A stretch of 64,000 bases of DNA, taken from NCBI GenBank assembly GCA_007922225.1, contig ML680098.1, positions 3,038,001 through 3,102,000 of the forward strand. The letters run 5' to 3'. The notes beneath the pieces are model-generated. The model saw only the letters and a list, made by a program, of their open reading frames with translations. It had not been told where the DNA came from and did no database searches. Position numbers and translations under genes: made by a program. This document shows, one piece after another, positions 1 to 11,497 of the stretch. Positions within the stretch are counted from its first letter, which is position 1, and every line of letters begins with the position of its first letter. The DNA comes from Emydura subglobosa. Lineage: Eukaryota; Chordata; Testudines; Chelidae.

Positions 1-485
1 CTTCTGGGTGTTATTCCTACCTGCAAGGCTCTGAATAGCAGCAGCGAAACCTGACATGACTCTGCTTTATTTCCATTCTGTTGCAGCTTTGCACATTTAT
101 GAGCAGTAGCAGAGGCATTAGAACAGTTTGTCTGCAGACTCAGGCACGCACCACTGTATTGATTCCCATTCAGTTCATATTCAGACAGTTAAATTCATGG
201 CCATAAAAATTAAAAACCGTAAATAGAAATCACTTCATCTAATACTGAAGCACAGTCACTTCCTGGTGGACTGCAATAACTACTTGACAGTGCAAAGCAA
301 CACTGCCTATTTATGTGAATACTGAGACAAAGCAGAGATATATTAGGATAAAAATTACAAAGGTTATAAACCTTCATGTTTCAGAGCAAAACGTGGTGAA
401 GGAACCCAGGAAAAACCTTTCCCTTATGGCGAGATTATTACATAATTATCCATGCTGGAATTATTATCTTCATCTGAAACCTTTT
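1..485. other. Unassigned single-copy-like DNA
   Basis: AT-rich sequence with no open frame of interest and no repeat I recognise. The hAT remnant that follows may begin a little earlier than position 486, because its left end was not found. Confidence 0.4.
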
Positions 486-830
486 TGATCCGGCCCATGT
501 TCGGCCAGCTTAAGTAAGTAGAGCTGCCGCCGAAAGTTTCTCTGCACTTGCCCTTTAAGAGATTTCTGGGTTGAGGGCATTGCCACTTTAAAAGAGTCTT
601 CCTCCACAGAACCCTGCCGCCGAAAAGCGGAAGACGCCCTTACTTTTTCCGTGGCAGGTATCGCTCCTAGAAACCCCTTAAAGCAGCAATGCAGTCAGTC
701 CGGCAGCAAAATCGCACCGCCGAAAAGGAGAAGATAGGCCAAATTTTTCAGTGGATGGCATTGCATGGCCCATTCGAAGTACAGGTTCTGTGAATTCGGC
801 CCGTCAGCATCAGCGAGTTTGACACCCCTG
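486..830. mobile_element. hAT DNA transposon remnant, one end only
   Basis: The right end at 815-830 reads GAGTTTGACACCCCTG, the inverse of CAGGGGTGTCAAACTC, a typical hAT/Charlie-type terminus. The left part (from about 486) has the 'gatccggccc' word common just inside such termini, and the middle carries three spaced copies of a 'ccgccgaaa' word near 527, 618 and 718. The matching left terminus is not visible, so the copy is truncated or badly diverged. It encodes nothing and is probably a nonautonomous derivative. Confidence 0.6.
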
Positions 831-838
831 GCCTAGAC

Positions 839-1207
839 CATTGGTTCTCAAACTAGGGAGGAGGTCACGACCTCTTGGGGTCACAATGTGGTTATGTGGG
901 GGTTGCTAGTTATGAGCCCCAACCCCAGCCAGGTGTGGGGCTGTGAGCCTCCTACTTCGTCCCAGCAGACTGGGCAGTGGAACATGGGAGGGGTGGGGGT
1001 GGAGGAGCAGTGTTCAAGGGGGAAGTGAGCCGCAATACCAGCTGCTACGTGCATGCAGGTCAGTTTCCGCAGGGGTTAAAGGTGAAGGGAGTCCAGTGCA
1101 GGGGCTTAGGGGGAGCTTGCAGGGGTTAGGGGCGAAGGAAGAGGGGGGTGCACTCAGAGGCTTTCTTTGTGAAAGGGGTCACCAATACAAAACGTTTGAG
1201 AACCATG
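839..1207. mobile_element. Nonautonomous hAT element with 8-bp target duplication
   Basis: The ends form inverted repeats: CATTGGTTCTCAAAC at 839-853 and GTTTGAGAACCATGG at 1193-1207. The 8 bases on each side, GCCTAGAC and GCTTAGGT, match at five positions and differ only by transitions, as expected for an old 8-bp hAT target duplication. The interior is G-rich and non-coding; the short open frame across it is spurious. It lies eight bases from the end of the preceding hAT remnant. Confidence 0.75.
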
Positions 1208-1215
1208 GGCTTAGG

Positions 1216-2229
1216 TGAATCACTGCTGTGATCCCTCACAACAGTCTGGTACAGGAAGTAGTAAAAAAAAGATTGCATCAACTGCAAGAGGAATTTAGGG
1301 AGGCAACTTGGAGTGAGGCCAGAATGTCTATAGTATTTCTCAATGTCCACCATCGCAGAGGCTCATGGAGGACTGGAAGAACTAACTCCTGGCGGTAGTT
1401 GATGGATTCTCCACGTGCACTGGTATGATGTGGAAGCCATGAACTGGAGGACATTTCCCCTACCAATAACAACAGCCCCATTCTGCTCTCAGCCACACCC
1501 TGCAGATCCCAAAGCCAAGAAAGTTATACTAGTGTAGCAGAACGAAATCAGGCCCAATGGGACCAACCTAAAAGTGATTCAGAGTGGTGTAAGTTATACT
1601 TCCTAAATGAATGCAACTTACAACATGGAAGAGGTGGGGGTGAATGAGAGGAGCGTGATTTTTAGCAAGAAAACCACCACCCAGGGAAGTATGGTTAAGT
1701 GGAAGGGCTTGTTTCGTTTTGTACTCTACACCACTCTCTTTTTTTTGTTTGAATTCTCCATGGCCTATGAAGGGAAAACTGCATCTTGATTGCATTGCTT
1801 GCACCGCTGGTGGAGGTGACATGGGAAAGGGCTCTCAGATTCCTCCTCCCTTCTTGTGACCTACATGCCCTTAGTGGACTATTATGCACCCCAAAGGGTC
1901 ATCCACTTGTCCCTGTAAAGGGTTCATTCACTCTGTAGACACTTGAAATGCAGGGCAGGGTATGCTCAGAGCACAACAGCAATTCCTAATGTCCAGCTGG
2001 AGAAATGGCAGGCCATCGAGCCCAAATTGTTACACTGCAGGCAGCCTTTAAAAATGGCCTCAACCTCGATGCATTTGTGCTCTTCTGAGTGTTGGTAATC
2101 ATCTGTGTAGGTCCGGACAAAGCCCCTGCCATTGCCATCTTCAGTACAAAGGTGTCACCTGCACCTGGACAAAAGCTTAGTGACAAGGTCAAAAGATTTA
2201 AATATGTAATCAGGAGCTCAGGAATCATA
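1216..2229. other. Unassigned DNA
   Basis: I see no repeat termini, splice-flanked exon or simple repeat here. The overlapping short frames on both strands have no recognisable domain. Confidence 0.4.
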
Positions 2230-2284
2230 AGTGATTACGCCTATCCCTCACCTATTGAAGGATAAGGTGCCGCATTCCTTGTGC

Positions 2285-2640
2285 AGCGGCTTGCTTTTAA
2301 TTAAAGGAGATGTGTATGCTACGAAGATCCAATGGAAACAGATTCTGATTTTCAGCTTTAACTCAATTTCTTAATGCCTTCCCTTTCCACATGAACAGCA
2401 GTTCATTAATTTTCCACCCAAATGGGGTGTGTGCATTTCCTGAATGAGTTTAACAATGCTCTGCTGCATTTGTATTTAATTAATATCATTAGAGACTTGC
2501 TATGCCAGAGCACATTAGGTAGCCATCACTGGCTTATCTTGTTCGCCCGTCGCTATTTAGGCTTCAGTACATATTTTTTCCCCTTCTAACTTCGTTTTCT
2601 TAATGCCTGGCTCTCATATTTTAATAAATCTATGCATCTT
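2285..2640. other. Candidate conserved non-coding stretch, AT-rich with homeodomain-like sites
   Basis: This block has no repeat signature and is dense in TTAATTAA/ATTA-like words (near 2297, 2405, 2476 and 2484) interleaved with balanced, non-low-complexity sequence. That texture is typical of conserved vertebrate enhancers, but this is inference from composition only. Confidence 0.25.
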
Positions 2641-5219
2641 AGCCCATCTCATAGCAGGGTATGTGATGCTTATAAGACTGATTTCTCCTGTATAAAATAT
2701 TCCCCATTTTCATCAACAATCTGCTGTTGAATTCTCTTGCTTCAAAGAACAGCATCTGCACCCTCTCTGCCTGTGTTTTGTCACTGTCCATGTTATTTTT
2801 TATTTGCTTTCACATGTGTTTACTGTAGTGGAACATCATTTCTTGACAAGGCTTTTATCATGTTTGTCAATGAGGCATTTGTGAGAAGAGGCTCATTGTA
2901 TCTCTTGGTTAGCATTTGTGTTTTGCATTAATGCACTACCTTTCTGAAGCCTGTTTGTAAGATATGTAAAATGACACTCCCACTTGAGAACAGCTCAGAA
3001 CAGCACCTGTCGGCTTGGGCAGAAAGAAACTCACTGGGAAAGCAGCTGCCTTTTTATTTTAATGTAATAAGCTTTAAAAAAAATAGAGTGGAGACATATG
3101 AAAAAGAGCATCTGCAGCCACATGAGCTTAGGATAAAGAGTACAACGGCTATCCATCCTCCCACTTCCGGGCATACACAGGAATTGTTCTTCCCCATACC
3201 TATGCAATGGGCCAGGTACATTCAAGGAAGGAGTTTTTCCACCTTCCTCTGAAACAGTCAGCATAAGTCACTGTCAGAGAGCAGGATACCACCCTGCATG
3301 GACCATTGGAGTAGAGGAGAGAGTTTTTCCTGGTGTGTTCCTGACGTATAGCTATTGGATGTATGGAGTGCACCCAGTTACCATGGTCCTGGCAGCCACA
3401 GACACGAAGAAGGATATGCTGGTGGTTAAGGCCATCTGAGCCCTGTTGCTCTTTCTCTCACAGACTTCCAGCGTGGTCTTGAGTGTGTCACCTGGTCCCA
3501 GATTTTTAAAGGGACTTAGGTGCTGCTGCGCTCTGTGTTATAACACCTGATTTAGGAGCCGACATTTCATTTTCAAAAGGGGTTTAGGTAATATATTTAT
3601 TGAGAATTTTCAAACACTCAAGCAAGTACTTAATTGTCTCTCCGTGTGTCTACTCAATATTTTGCCTGCAGAGAGAAATATATTGATTGCAGGGAAAGCA
3701 TGTACCATTTCAATCTCTTCCAATACAAGAAATAGAATTTTTCCAGGGGGCAAAAAAAAAGTTAGTCAGCTGTTTTAAGAACAAGATTACCCAAAGCAAC
3801 AGAGGCTAATGTATCCCACCTTGGACATGACACGTCCATCTGATAAACTAATCAGGGTTTGACTGCATTAGTACTTACAGGGGAGGTCTCCTCTAAGGAA
3901 AACCACAGAGAATAAAGTGGAGGATTCAGTAGACAGCACCTTTCTTCCCAAGTCACTGAACTAATCCACAAGTATGGTGCAAGGGATGGCTTGTTGGAAG
4001 TTCCTCCTTTTGGAAGACTACCCATGTTAATTACAGAGCTTTAACAGGTCTATAAGAATTACATCCAACCATGGTAGCCTGGCTAAATTCTAAGTGGGAT
4101 TACTACTGTCTGCCTAAATTCCCCACTTACTGAGAGACTCTTCATTTCCTTTCCTAAACTGTTTCCATATTTCACTCCAAATTTGGCTTTATGTCAGAGT
4201 CGAGTGAGGCGATATCTATATTTACAGCTCATAAAGCACTATGCACAGCATTACATACCGTATGGGCAGGACATTGTATAATAAATACTTAACCTGTTAA
4301 ACATTTGTGATTTTTAACTTACCAAGTAATAAAAGAACAGTGATTTGTAAAGACAAGAACTAGCTGATAACTTGTAGTAAAAATGCAGATGGTTTTTCAC
4401 AATAATTTAGAACACTTTTCTTGGCGTTTCAGAGAGAAATGCTAGTCTAAGGAAGTTATGGGCTTTCAGGATCAAATAAAGTGTGACTATACTGAGTATT
4501 TGATGTAGGCTTCCTATGTGCTGTAGAAGTTGGTCATTAGGGCAGCAGAATGTCATTAGCTGTATAATGAAGAGAACCATAGGGCCCCCCTAAGGGGCAA
4601 GTTTATTTTACTGACTATCTTGGAGAAAAATTCTCTCATCATCTCTAGCCTATAACGGATTCTTCTTAAACTCAAATCCTATACACAGATTTTGCCCCCC
4701 CCCCCCCCCCCTTCTTTCTAGGCACTTAGATAACATGACAATGAGCATGCTAGAAAAACCCTGCTAGATTTCTAGAGTCTGAATAAGATTTTCTATGACT
4801 CCTTGTACGGGCTTTTCAAGTATTTGTAAATAATGATGAGAGAAAAAGGCTTTGGTAAAGTACCATAAAATCTATATGCCTGTGAATCTTAGCCAAACCT
4901 CTTTAGTCTTGAGAAGCAGAAATGGGTCCAAGACATAACATTTCAATTTGGATTTTGAACTTCCCAAAGACTGGGAGAGTTTGGATTCAAGGTATTGGTC
5001 TGATCCCATCTCTAATAAGAAAAAAGCCTTCATATGATTTTTGAGTACTGCCTGTCTCTGGTTTACTAGATACATCACAAAGACAGCCTTATTTGTAGTC
5101 GTTTAGTGTTTCCACTCTCAGACCAGGCTAGGACCAGGCATTGGAAAACTAACAAGAACAAAATTTGGAGTGCTGGAGGGGGCAAGAAGGAAGGTCAGAA
5201 GAAAAGTAACTAAAATTTT
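2641..5219. other. Unassigned DNA with a short fold-back fragment and a poly-C tract
   Basis: Mostly unrecognised. Around 3503-3592 there is a fragment ('gacttaggtgctgctg ... aggagccgacatttcattttcaaaa') that resembles the small fold-back family also seen near 10470 and 23647. The poly-C tract at 4695-4711 is listed separately. No exon or gene seen. Confidence 0.4.
4695..4711. repeat. Poly-C tract, 17 bases
   Basis: An uninterrupted run of 17 C residues, preceded by TTTTG and followed by TTCTTTC. It will be length-variable and error-prone in sequencing. Confidence 0.9.
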
Positions 5220-5221
5220 TT

Positions 5222-5905
5222 GCATCATAGATTGCAAGGCCAGACTGTCATCATCTAGTCTGACCTCCTGTATAACAGAGACCGTGGATTTCCTCCAAAA
5301 TAATTTCTTTTGAATTAGAACATATTTCAAAAAAACTTCCCATCTTGGTTTTAAAATTGCCAGCAATGGAGAATGCACCATGATCCTTGATCATTTATTC
5401 CAATGGTAAATTACCCTCATTATTAAAAATGTACACCTTAGTTCCATTTGAACTTGTCTAGCTTCAACTTTCAACTATTAGATCTTGTTATACCTTTGTC
5501 TGCAAGATGGAAATGCCCATTACTAAATATTTGTTCCCAGTGTGGGCACTTATAGACTATGATCAAGTCAACCCTTAACCTTCTCTTTGTTAAGCTAAAT
5601 AGATTGAGCTTCTTGAGGTTATGTTATGAGGTTATGAGAAGGCATGTTTTCTAATCCTGTAATCATTCTCATGACACGTCTCTGAACCCTCTCCAAATTA
5701 TTAACATCCTTTTTGAACTGTGTGCATCGGAACTGGGCACGATATTCTAGCAGCAATCACACCAGTGGCAAATACAGAGGTAAAATAACTCCTCCACTCC
5801 TACTCAAAATTCCCCTATTTATACATCCACATATTGCATTAGGCCCTTTGGCCACAACATCACACTGGGAACTCATGTTCAGCTGATTAGCCTCCACAGC
5901 CCCCA
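5222..5905 (-). mobile_element. CR1/L3-type LINE 3' region
   Basis: Read on the minus strand the copy ends near 5222 with the 'ggtcagactagatgatgacag' type tail usual for CR1/L3 relatives in reptiles and mammals. Toward 5900 it passes through the degraded C-terminal ORF2 region, with words such as 'ggagagggttcagagacgtgtc' (minus sense, near 5680), which match the position of the conserved C-terminal block after the reverse transcriptase. All frames are broken. About 680 bp of a roughly 3-kb element is left, consistent with 5' truncation on insertion. Confidence 0.75.
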
Positions 5906-6269
5906 AATATTTTCAGAGTCACTACTTCTTGGGATAGTGTCCCTGGAACAGGGTGTTCTAGGCTCAGAGACCCCCTGCGCGGAACCCCCACAGCATTTCA
6001 GACTCATTCTGTGCTAGCGTTTCAGAAGCCAAGGCAGGGTTGTCTGCTCTGCATTGTGCTTTATGATTCAGACCAATTCCCTCCTCTGCCTATGGAACAT
6101 TAACCATAATGACAATATTGAAAACAAAGGCGTTGCAGATTTAAAGGCAGGATCTGCTTAGCTAAAAATAGCACTAACATGAGTCCTGGCCTTTTGTGCT
6201 CAAGGGATGGCTGGTATCTACTGCTTTCTACAGGCTTTGGAATCAGACATGGGAACAGGAGGGAATGTT
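5906..6269. other. Unassigned DNA
   Basis: No repeat or gene recognised between the LINE fragment and the next MIR. Confidence 0.35.
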
Positions 6270-6485
6270 GCCCAGTGGTGAGAGCCAAGAGGGATGAGGA
6301 ATCAGACTCTGCCAAGTCTGTTCCCAGCTCTGCTGCTTCTTTGCTGTGTGACCTGGGGCCAGTCTCTTAGCTTGTCTGAGCTACAGGTTATCCATCCATA
6401 AGATTGTCTACACACCTCATAAGGTGCTGCAAGAAGGAATTAATTTAAGTTAAGCATTTTGAGGTCTTTGCTAAACAGAGCTACC
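6270..6485 (+). mobile_element. MIR-type SINE
   Basis: The MIR core is visible: 'gttcccagctctgctgcttctttgctgtgtgacctggggccagtctcttagc', then a CA-rich pyrimidine tract, then a tail resembling 'cataaggtgctgcaagaaggaattaa ... gcattttgaggtctttg'. These are the usual landmarks of the MIR core and its LINE2-like tail, in order. It is non-coding and old. Confidence 0.75.
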
Positions 6486-7074
6486 ACCAGATTATTAAGA
6501 TATTCAGTATTCAGCTCTGTATTTGGAAAAGGGAAACTCAGAGTTTTCCCAACCTCTTTTCAGTAAGAAAATAAAGTTCAAATCATTCCTGGTGAAGAAA
6601 ATCTTTGTGCCTTGGAATGAAAGGTTCAGGCAGAGATGTCTTATGCAGTGAGTACAAGAAACAAACAACCCTCATTCTCAGGCCCCATTTTCCACACAGC
6701 CCTGCTAACATTCACGTTATTTCTTTATGGTCCTTGCAAAAAACGACCAGCAGGAGGTTGTTTCATCTACTCACCATGAGTAGGGTTCTGGTCTCATTTC
6801 CACTTTCAGACTTGGTAACACTGGGCCATTCACAGCCAGGTTTCCAAATCAGCTGTTGATTTTGGATCTCTTCATTTCTCAGTGCCCATAGTCAATGACC
6901 ATTTTTGGAAAATTTTGGCCTACCACTCTCACAGTGCCTAGCTTCCCTATCTGTAGAAATGGGGATATTAATGGGGCTCAGAAGTATTTTTAGGGTTAAT
7001 TAATGCATAATTAATAGAGGCTAGGATTAAAAAAAAAGAGCTATAATAGAAAGGTGCAAACTGTAGTTATTCTG
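6486..7074. other. Unassigned DNA
   Basis: No gene or repeat boundary recognised; the short plus-strand frame at 6605-6859 has no domain and looks fortuitous. Confidence 0.35.
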
Positions 7075-7895
7075 CACCAGTAGAGGCCAGTACAGCCTGA
7101 ATAAGCAGCATGGTGCTGGTTAAGAAGCCATCAGGCAAATTACACATCGGCATAGACCCAAAGCCACTGAACTGGGCATTGAAAAGATGCCACTCTCCAC
7201 AGCCCACAATGGACGTGTTGACAGGACTTTCCAAAGCCAGACTTGCTAGTCTTGTAATGTGAGGAATGGATTTTGGCACATAAATCTGAATAAACAGTCC
7301 AGCGTGCTGACAACCTTTGGTCACTACGGATGGCTGTGCATGGCAATGGGCATAAGCCCAGCACGTGGGGTGTTCCAGAGAAGACCCAACCAAGTGTAAG
7401 AAGGATTGCTAGGGGGTGGGAAAAAATTGCAGATGATCGCACCCTTGTAGGTGAAACGAACAATAAACAGAAACTGAATGAGACCATGACAGAAAGAAAA
7501 TTACAATCTTTTTCTACAGTGATGCAGAGACAAAAACATAAAACTCAACCCAGAAAAAATGTGACCGAAACAGCATGAGTTCAGCTCACAAGGCAGGATG
7601 TTGAGCGGGACTGGACAGGTCCCCAACGGCAAGCATTAGATGCGCTGAAACAAATAATAGCGGGTGCCCTTGTCCTGAAGTGCTACAAGCCAAGAGAGCC
7701 ACTAGCACTTCAGCGTGATGGATGGGAGAAAGGATTGCTCTTTTGCAGGAGCAACTGGTCACTCATGCCAGCAGATCCCTCTCAGAGACCAACCAGGATA
7801 GGCCCAAAGAGAAAAGGAGTTTCTGGCTGCAGTATTTGGAGTACAGCAATTCTATCAGTACACAGCTGGCCACCCAATAATAGTGTCAAGAGACA
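7075..7895 (+). pseudogene. Ty3/gypsy retrotransposon pol fossil: reverse transcriptase and RNase H
   Basis: This is a decayed pol gene whose protein would have copied RNA into DNA in a cytoplasmic particle. Plus-strand translation from about 7104 begins with the RT entry block (S-M-V-L-V-K-K-P-S-G-K then D-P-K-x-L-N-x-A-L-K-R-C-H). It continues through stops and frame changes to the catalytic-site remnant I-A-D-D at 7425-7436, followed by G-E-T-N. After another break the tether/RNase H segment appears: A-L-D-A-L-K-Q-I-I-A-G near 7633-7670, A-S-R-S-L-S-E-T near 7765, and F-G-V-Q-Q-F-Y-Q-Y near 7836-7862. Block order and spacing match Ty3/gypsy pol. No integrase, gag or LTR was found next to it. 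Several stops and frameshifts make it dead. The minus-strand open frames across it are shadows. Confidence 0.8.
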
Positions 7896-8199
7896 TTAGT
7901 ATATACATAAGTGTATTTTCTTCCCTTCTCTTTTAGCTGTCCACAGTTAGAGATGGAATGACCTTGGATAAATGCTTGGTTTTCTTTTTACAATTGTCAT
8001 TTGCAATCACTTCCCATTGCATTTTAATTGCTGTATAATTAAAATGTTTAAGAAGCCATATTTCATTTTTTATCCCCTTTTACTACTTATTCTGTTTTAG
8101 GTATTTCTAAGGCATTTATACTGCTGGCAAAGCCATAAATGAAAGAGAAAAGGGGAGACAGACTACAGAAGGGAAATGTTTCTAAATCAAGGAAATTAG
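7896..8199. other. Unassigned DNA
   Basis: AT-rich sequence after the pol fossil; I see no integrase continuation or LTR. Confidence 0.35.
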
Positions 8200-8370
8200 A
8201 TTTTTTTTCTAGCCGCTGGTTAATTCAACTCTCTCCTTCTGCACTCCTGGCAATGAATCTGGGACCACATACACTGAATTGCACATATGATATGAAGCAG
8301 TGGGGATACAACCCAGCATCTTCCACTTCAGAAAAACAGAGTTCTCTACCACTCGTGCTAAAGGAGAATC
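8200..8370 (-). mobile_element. tRNA-derived SINE, head at the high-coordinate end
   Basis: On the minus strand, the segment covering 8368 down to about 8305 reads like a tRNA gene. An A-box-like TAGCACGAGTGGTAGAG is followed after a tRNA-like interval by a B-box-like GGGTTGTATCC. These are internal RNA polymerase III promoter elements. The B box has drifted from GGTTCGAATCC and no acceptor-stem pairing is evident, so it is a SINE head and not a functional tRNA. The tail side toward 8200 is not delimited. Confidence 0.5.
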
Positions 8371-8959
8371 TCCATTAGTTAACACTAGTTTTAGGGGATG
8401 TAGCCGTTTTGCAGGCCAGCAACTAGAGCGGCATGAACAACACACACTGTATCTCAAACTCAGTCAAGCAGCGTTCTGTGTTTAAAAAAAGAAAGTCCCT
8501 GGTTCAGATACACTGAAGTTATGGTAACATGGGCTGAGTTTGCTTGCGTGCTGGGGGAGCCTTTGAACTTCCTTCGCCAGAGCTAGGTCCTCTACATCAC
8601 GTGCTCTGAAGAGCCACCTTCCCCCCAACGCCAGCAAGATCTTGGGTAGGGGCGCTAGAGCAGGTGGGCTTTCTGGCTTGGGTAAGAAAGCCAGATGGGT
8701 CATTTTATGGGAGATGGGTGGGGGCAGGAGGGAGCGGAGATATGGCGGTGTTCCCCTTAGGTATCCAAATTCCTATTACACATCGCCAAGTGAACCAGCA
8801 GGTGTTGGTCTGCCTCCGACCCCGGTGACCCAAACCCCTTTCCAAGCTGAATCCTGCAGGTGTTTGCACAGCTCTTCTGTGAGCGCATATAAGTACTGAT
8901 GCGACTTACACATGCACATAATGGGAAAATAATCACCAATGCGCTTACGTGCTATACAT
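8371..8959. other. Unassigned DNA
   Basis: Moderately GC-rich, no recognised repeat end; short frames on both strands look fortuitous. Confidence 0.35.
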
Positions 8960-9300
8960 AGGCTAGGTAGTCATCAATGTACTAAAATAATTGCCTGCCT
9001 GCTTGATGGCAGCAGCCATGGCATTCTGATGATTACTTCAACCTTTTATCTTATTACAACATAAACATTTTTGTGTAGTGTATGCTGTCATTAAAAAGCT
9101 TGCGTTGGTAAAGCTGTCAACGTCTTCGTTAATGGCAATAGCTTATCCTAGGTACCTCGAGCTTGTTGATGTTGCTTGTTCTATCTGTCTTGGCGCAGGG
9201 AGCACCTACTTTATTAACAAGGCTGAATAAGAATAATGAATCTTTGTGATGTTCGTGTTTTACAGCTTTGCTGAGTGTTTCCCCCCCTTTTGGTTAATGT
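8960..9300. other. Candidate conserved non-coding stretch
   Basis: Complex, non-repetitive, AT-leaning sequence with several homeodomain-like ATTA/TAAT words and unusual CpG retention ('caacgtcttcgtt', 'tacctcgagc', 'gatgttcgtg'), unlike the CpG-poor surroundings. I infer possible constraint; no direct evidence. Confidence 0.25.
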
Positions 9301-10533
9301 TCTCTCTTGACGTTTTGACAATGGCATTTTACAAGGGCTGGCCCATGTGCAGTGATGGTGAACAACGAAAAAGGACCACACAGGTTTAATCCTTCGTCAT
9401 TTCCCAATTATCTCTAAAAATCATCAACTCGCTATGTTGGCACAGACAACAGAAAAAGCTGAGGTGCAGGCAAATGCAGGGTTTTGATTAACACTGGAAC
9501 CAGAATAGGGAAAATGGATGGTTTGGTTTGACAAGAGGAGCTTGATCTAACTGGTGTCTTGGTGGGACACTAAAATCTAAAGCGTTGTGGTGGTTCCTGG
9601 GTACCAGGGATATGAAAGGAAAGGTTGAGTCACAGATAGTGTGTCCATATGGAGATGGGAAAGCTGCAGAGCAGGGCTGTGTTTATTAATGAAGGAAGCC
9701 CTGGCTACTACTGACAATTACTCCAGGGCAGTGATAAACAAAGGGTGGATTTGATTTGGTCATGGCCCTAGGTTTTGCAAGGCAGTAAGTGAAGTAAGAT
9801 ATGCAGGGCCTCAAGCAGAAATTTGTGATCTACATATGGGGAGGAGGGGCGGGGCAGGGAGAATTCCACAGGTGGTACAGTCAGGGATGTTTAAATCTCT
9901 ACGGGACACAAAGGGGCTTTAGCAATTGGGAGCCAGAAATAAAGGTGCTTTTCCAGTGTGGGGAGGGCAGGAGAAAAAAGGGGGATCAGAAGGGATTCAT
10001 CAACTAGAAGGACGAACAAGGAAGGGTTTTGGCAGTTTGAAAGGGAGCTTCAGCTCCCACACTAGATCTTTTAGTGTGTGTGTGTGTGTGTGGAGGGGAG
10101 GGAAAGGGTAGCAGGGTTGTGCTGGGCCTTTGTGTCTGAGAACACTTAACTCCATCTGTTACACGCCAAGGCCAGACTGCTGTATAATCAGCTATGCTTT
10201 GCTACTCCAAGACAACACAGGTCACAACGGAGGTGCTACAGCGGGCTCAAAACTCTGCAGCAAAAGCCTTTCCTCTGCTCCAGTTAAACAAATTGACAGG
10301 AATTCTAAATAGTCTATATTAGTAACACAAAAAAGTTACACAAGTCAATCACATTTCACAAATAACCCGTACATATGGCTTTGGCACTATCTGGTATCAG
10401 CTGCAGGGACTGTAATAGGGGGTTTAAAAGATACTCTTTCTTAAGATATTGAGTAAACTTTCCAAAAGCACCTAAGTAGGAGCCTGTACTCCATTTTCAA
10501 AATTTTACCCTTAGTTTAAGGCCATTGGTTTAA
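9301..10533. other. Unassigned DNA
   Basis: Includes a G-rich run of short frames (9800-10110) without a domain and a fragment near 10460-10515 ('aaagcacctaagtaggagcctg ... attttcaaaa') related to the small fold-back family at 23647. Confidence 0.35.
10074..10092. repeat. (GT)n microsatellite
   Basis: An uninterrupted GT dinucleotide run of about nine units, followed by a G-rich stretch. Confidence 0.9.
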
Positions 10534-10792
10534 GGCTAAACGTACATTGGTATAACTACAGTGCTCTGGGGTGTGAAAAACCCACACCCCCTGAGCGATG
10601 CACTTATACTGACCTAACCCTGGTGTGGAGAGCGCTATGTTGGTTGGAGGGTACCTCCCATTGGCCTAGCTAGTGCCTCCTGTGGATGTGAATTAACTAT
10701 ACCAACGAGAGACGCTCTCTAATCAGAGTAGTAGCGTCTTCACTGAAAGGCTACAGCGGCGCAGCTGCAGCTTTGTAAGTGTAGACCTGCCC
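10534..10792. mobile_element. Harbinger-type MITE with TAA target duplication
   Basis: A 259-bp non-coding element flanked by TAA on both sides (10531-10533 and 10793-10795), the 3-bp target duplication usual for PIF/Harbinger elements. The ends are related inverted repeats: GGCTAAACGTACA on the left, and GGGCAGGTCTACACTTAC when the right end is read inward. The 'agtgtagacc' word recurs at the end of the MITE at 49255-49552, and related words occur at the termini of the large Harbinger element at 50540. Confidence 0.65.
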
Positions 10793-10795
10793 TAA

Positions 10796-11497
10796 CGGAA
10801 CTGCTGCCAAATTCAGTTCGAAACAAGATATGTTGTTCTAGTATTTACTTGTGCAATGACTACTCGCCAGGCCTTTAAACTCAGAATGTTTCTCTCCTTG
10901 TAACCATGTGCTTTACTGTGTAAATGTGTGCTGCAGTAGCTTTTTGCTGAGACAAACCCAACCATCGCCGTTTTACACATGCATGGTTTGGGACTATCAC
11001 TTTGGTGGTTGGTATTTAAACTATCACAACTCTAAATATAATCATAACAATGAAATATTAACAAAATAAGGATTGCCAGACCTGCAAACCAAAAGAAAGC
11101 CCAGCTGAGTACAGAAGTGTGGCACTAAAACCTATCCCTTCAAGGACAGCAGATGTGCTGAGACATAGAGCTCAGCTGATCTTAGAACAGACTCCCAGAT
11201 TTAAAGAGGCAGACGGTTGCAAATAAAACTTCTGTGTAATGCAAAACCTTTTTTTTTTCCAGTAGACTAGGTATCATTAGCAGTGAATGAATCTCACCCT
11301 GTTCATTTTTAATGCTACATGTACTGTGGGTGGGGAGTATCAACAGAGCATTGTCCTGTGCACCATAGATTTGGCGCACACAGACGGATCCTGTACTTAG
11401 ATAACTGAACTACTAGCTTAGGGGCAGGTGTGTAATACAGGCTTTGAAATCAGAATAATTTGTGTCCTGATCTCTTTTTCATAAAGGGGGCATTCAG
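10796..11497. other. Unassigned DNA
   Basis: No gene or repeat boundary recognised. Confidence 0.35.

Noticed and set aside
1568..1822. Opposite-strand frames around 1.6-1.9 kb as a possible exon
   Set aside because: Both strands are open over the same bases with no domain, so chance is the better explanation.
7067..7487. Two overlapping minus-strand frames of 108 and 115 codons
   Set aside because: Shadows of the plus-strand gypsy RT fossil.
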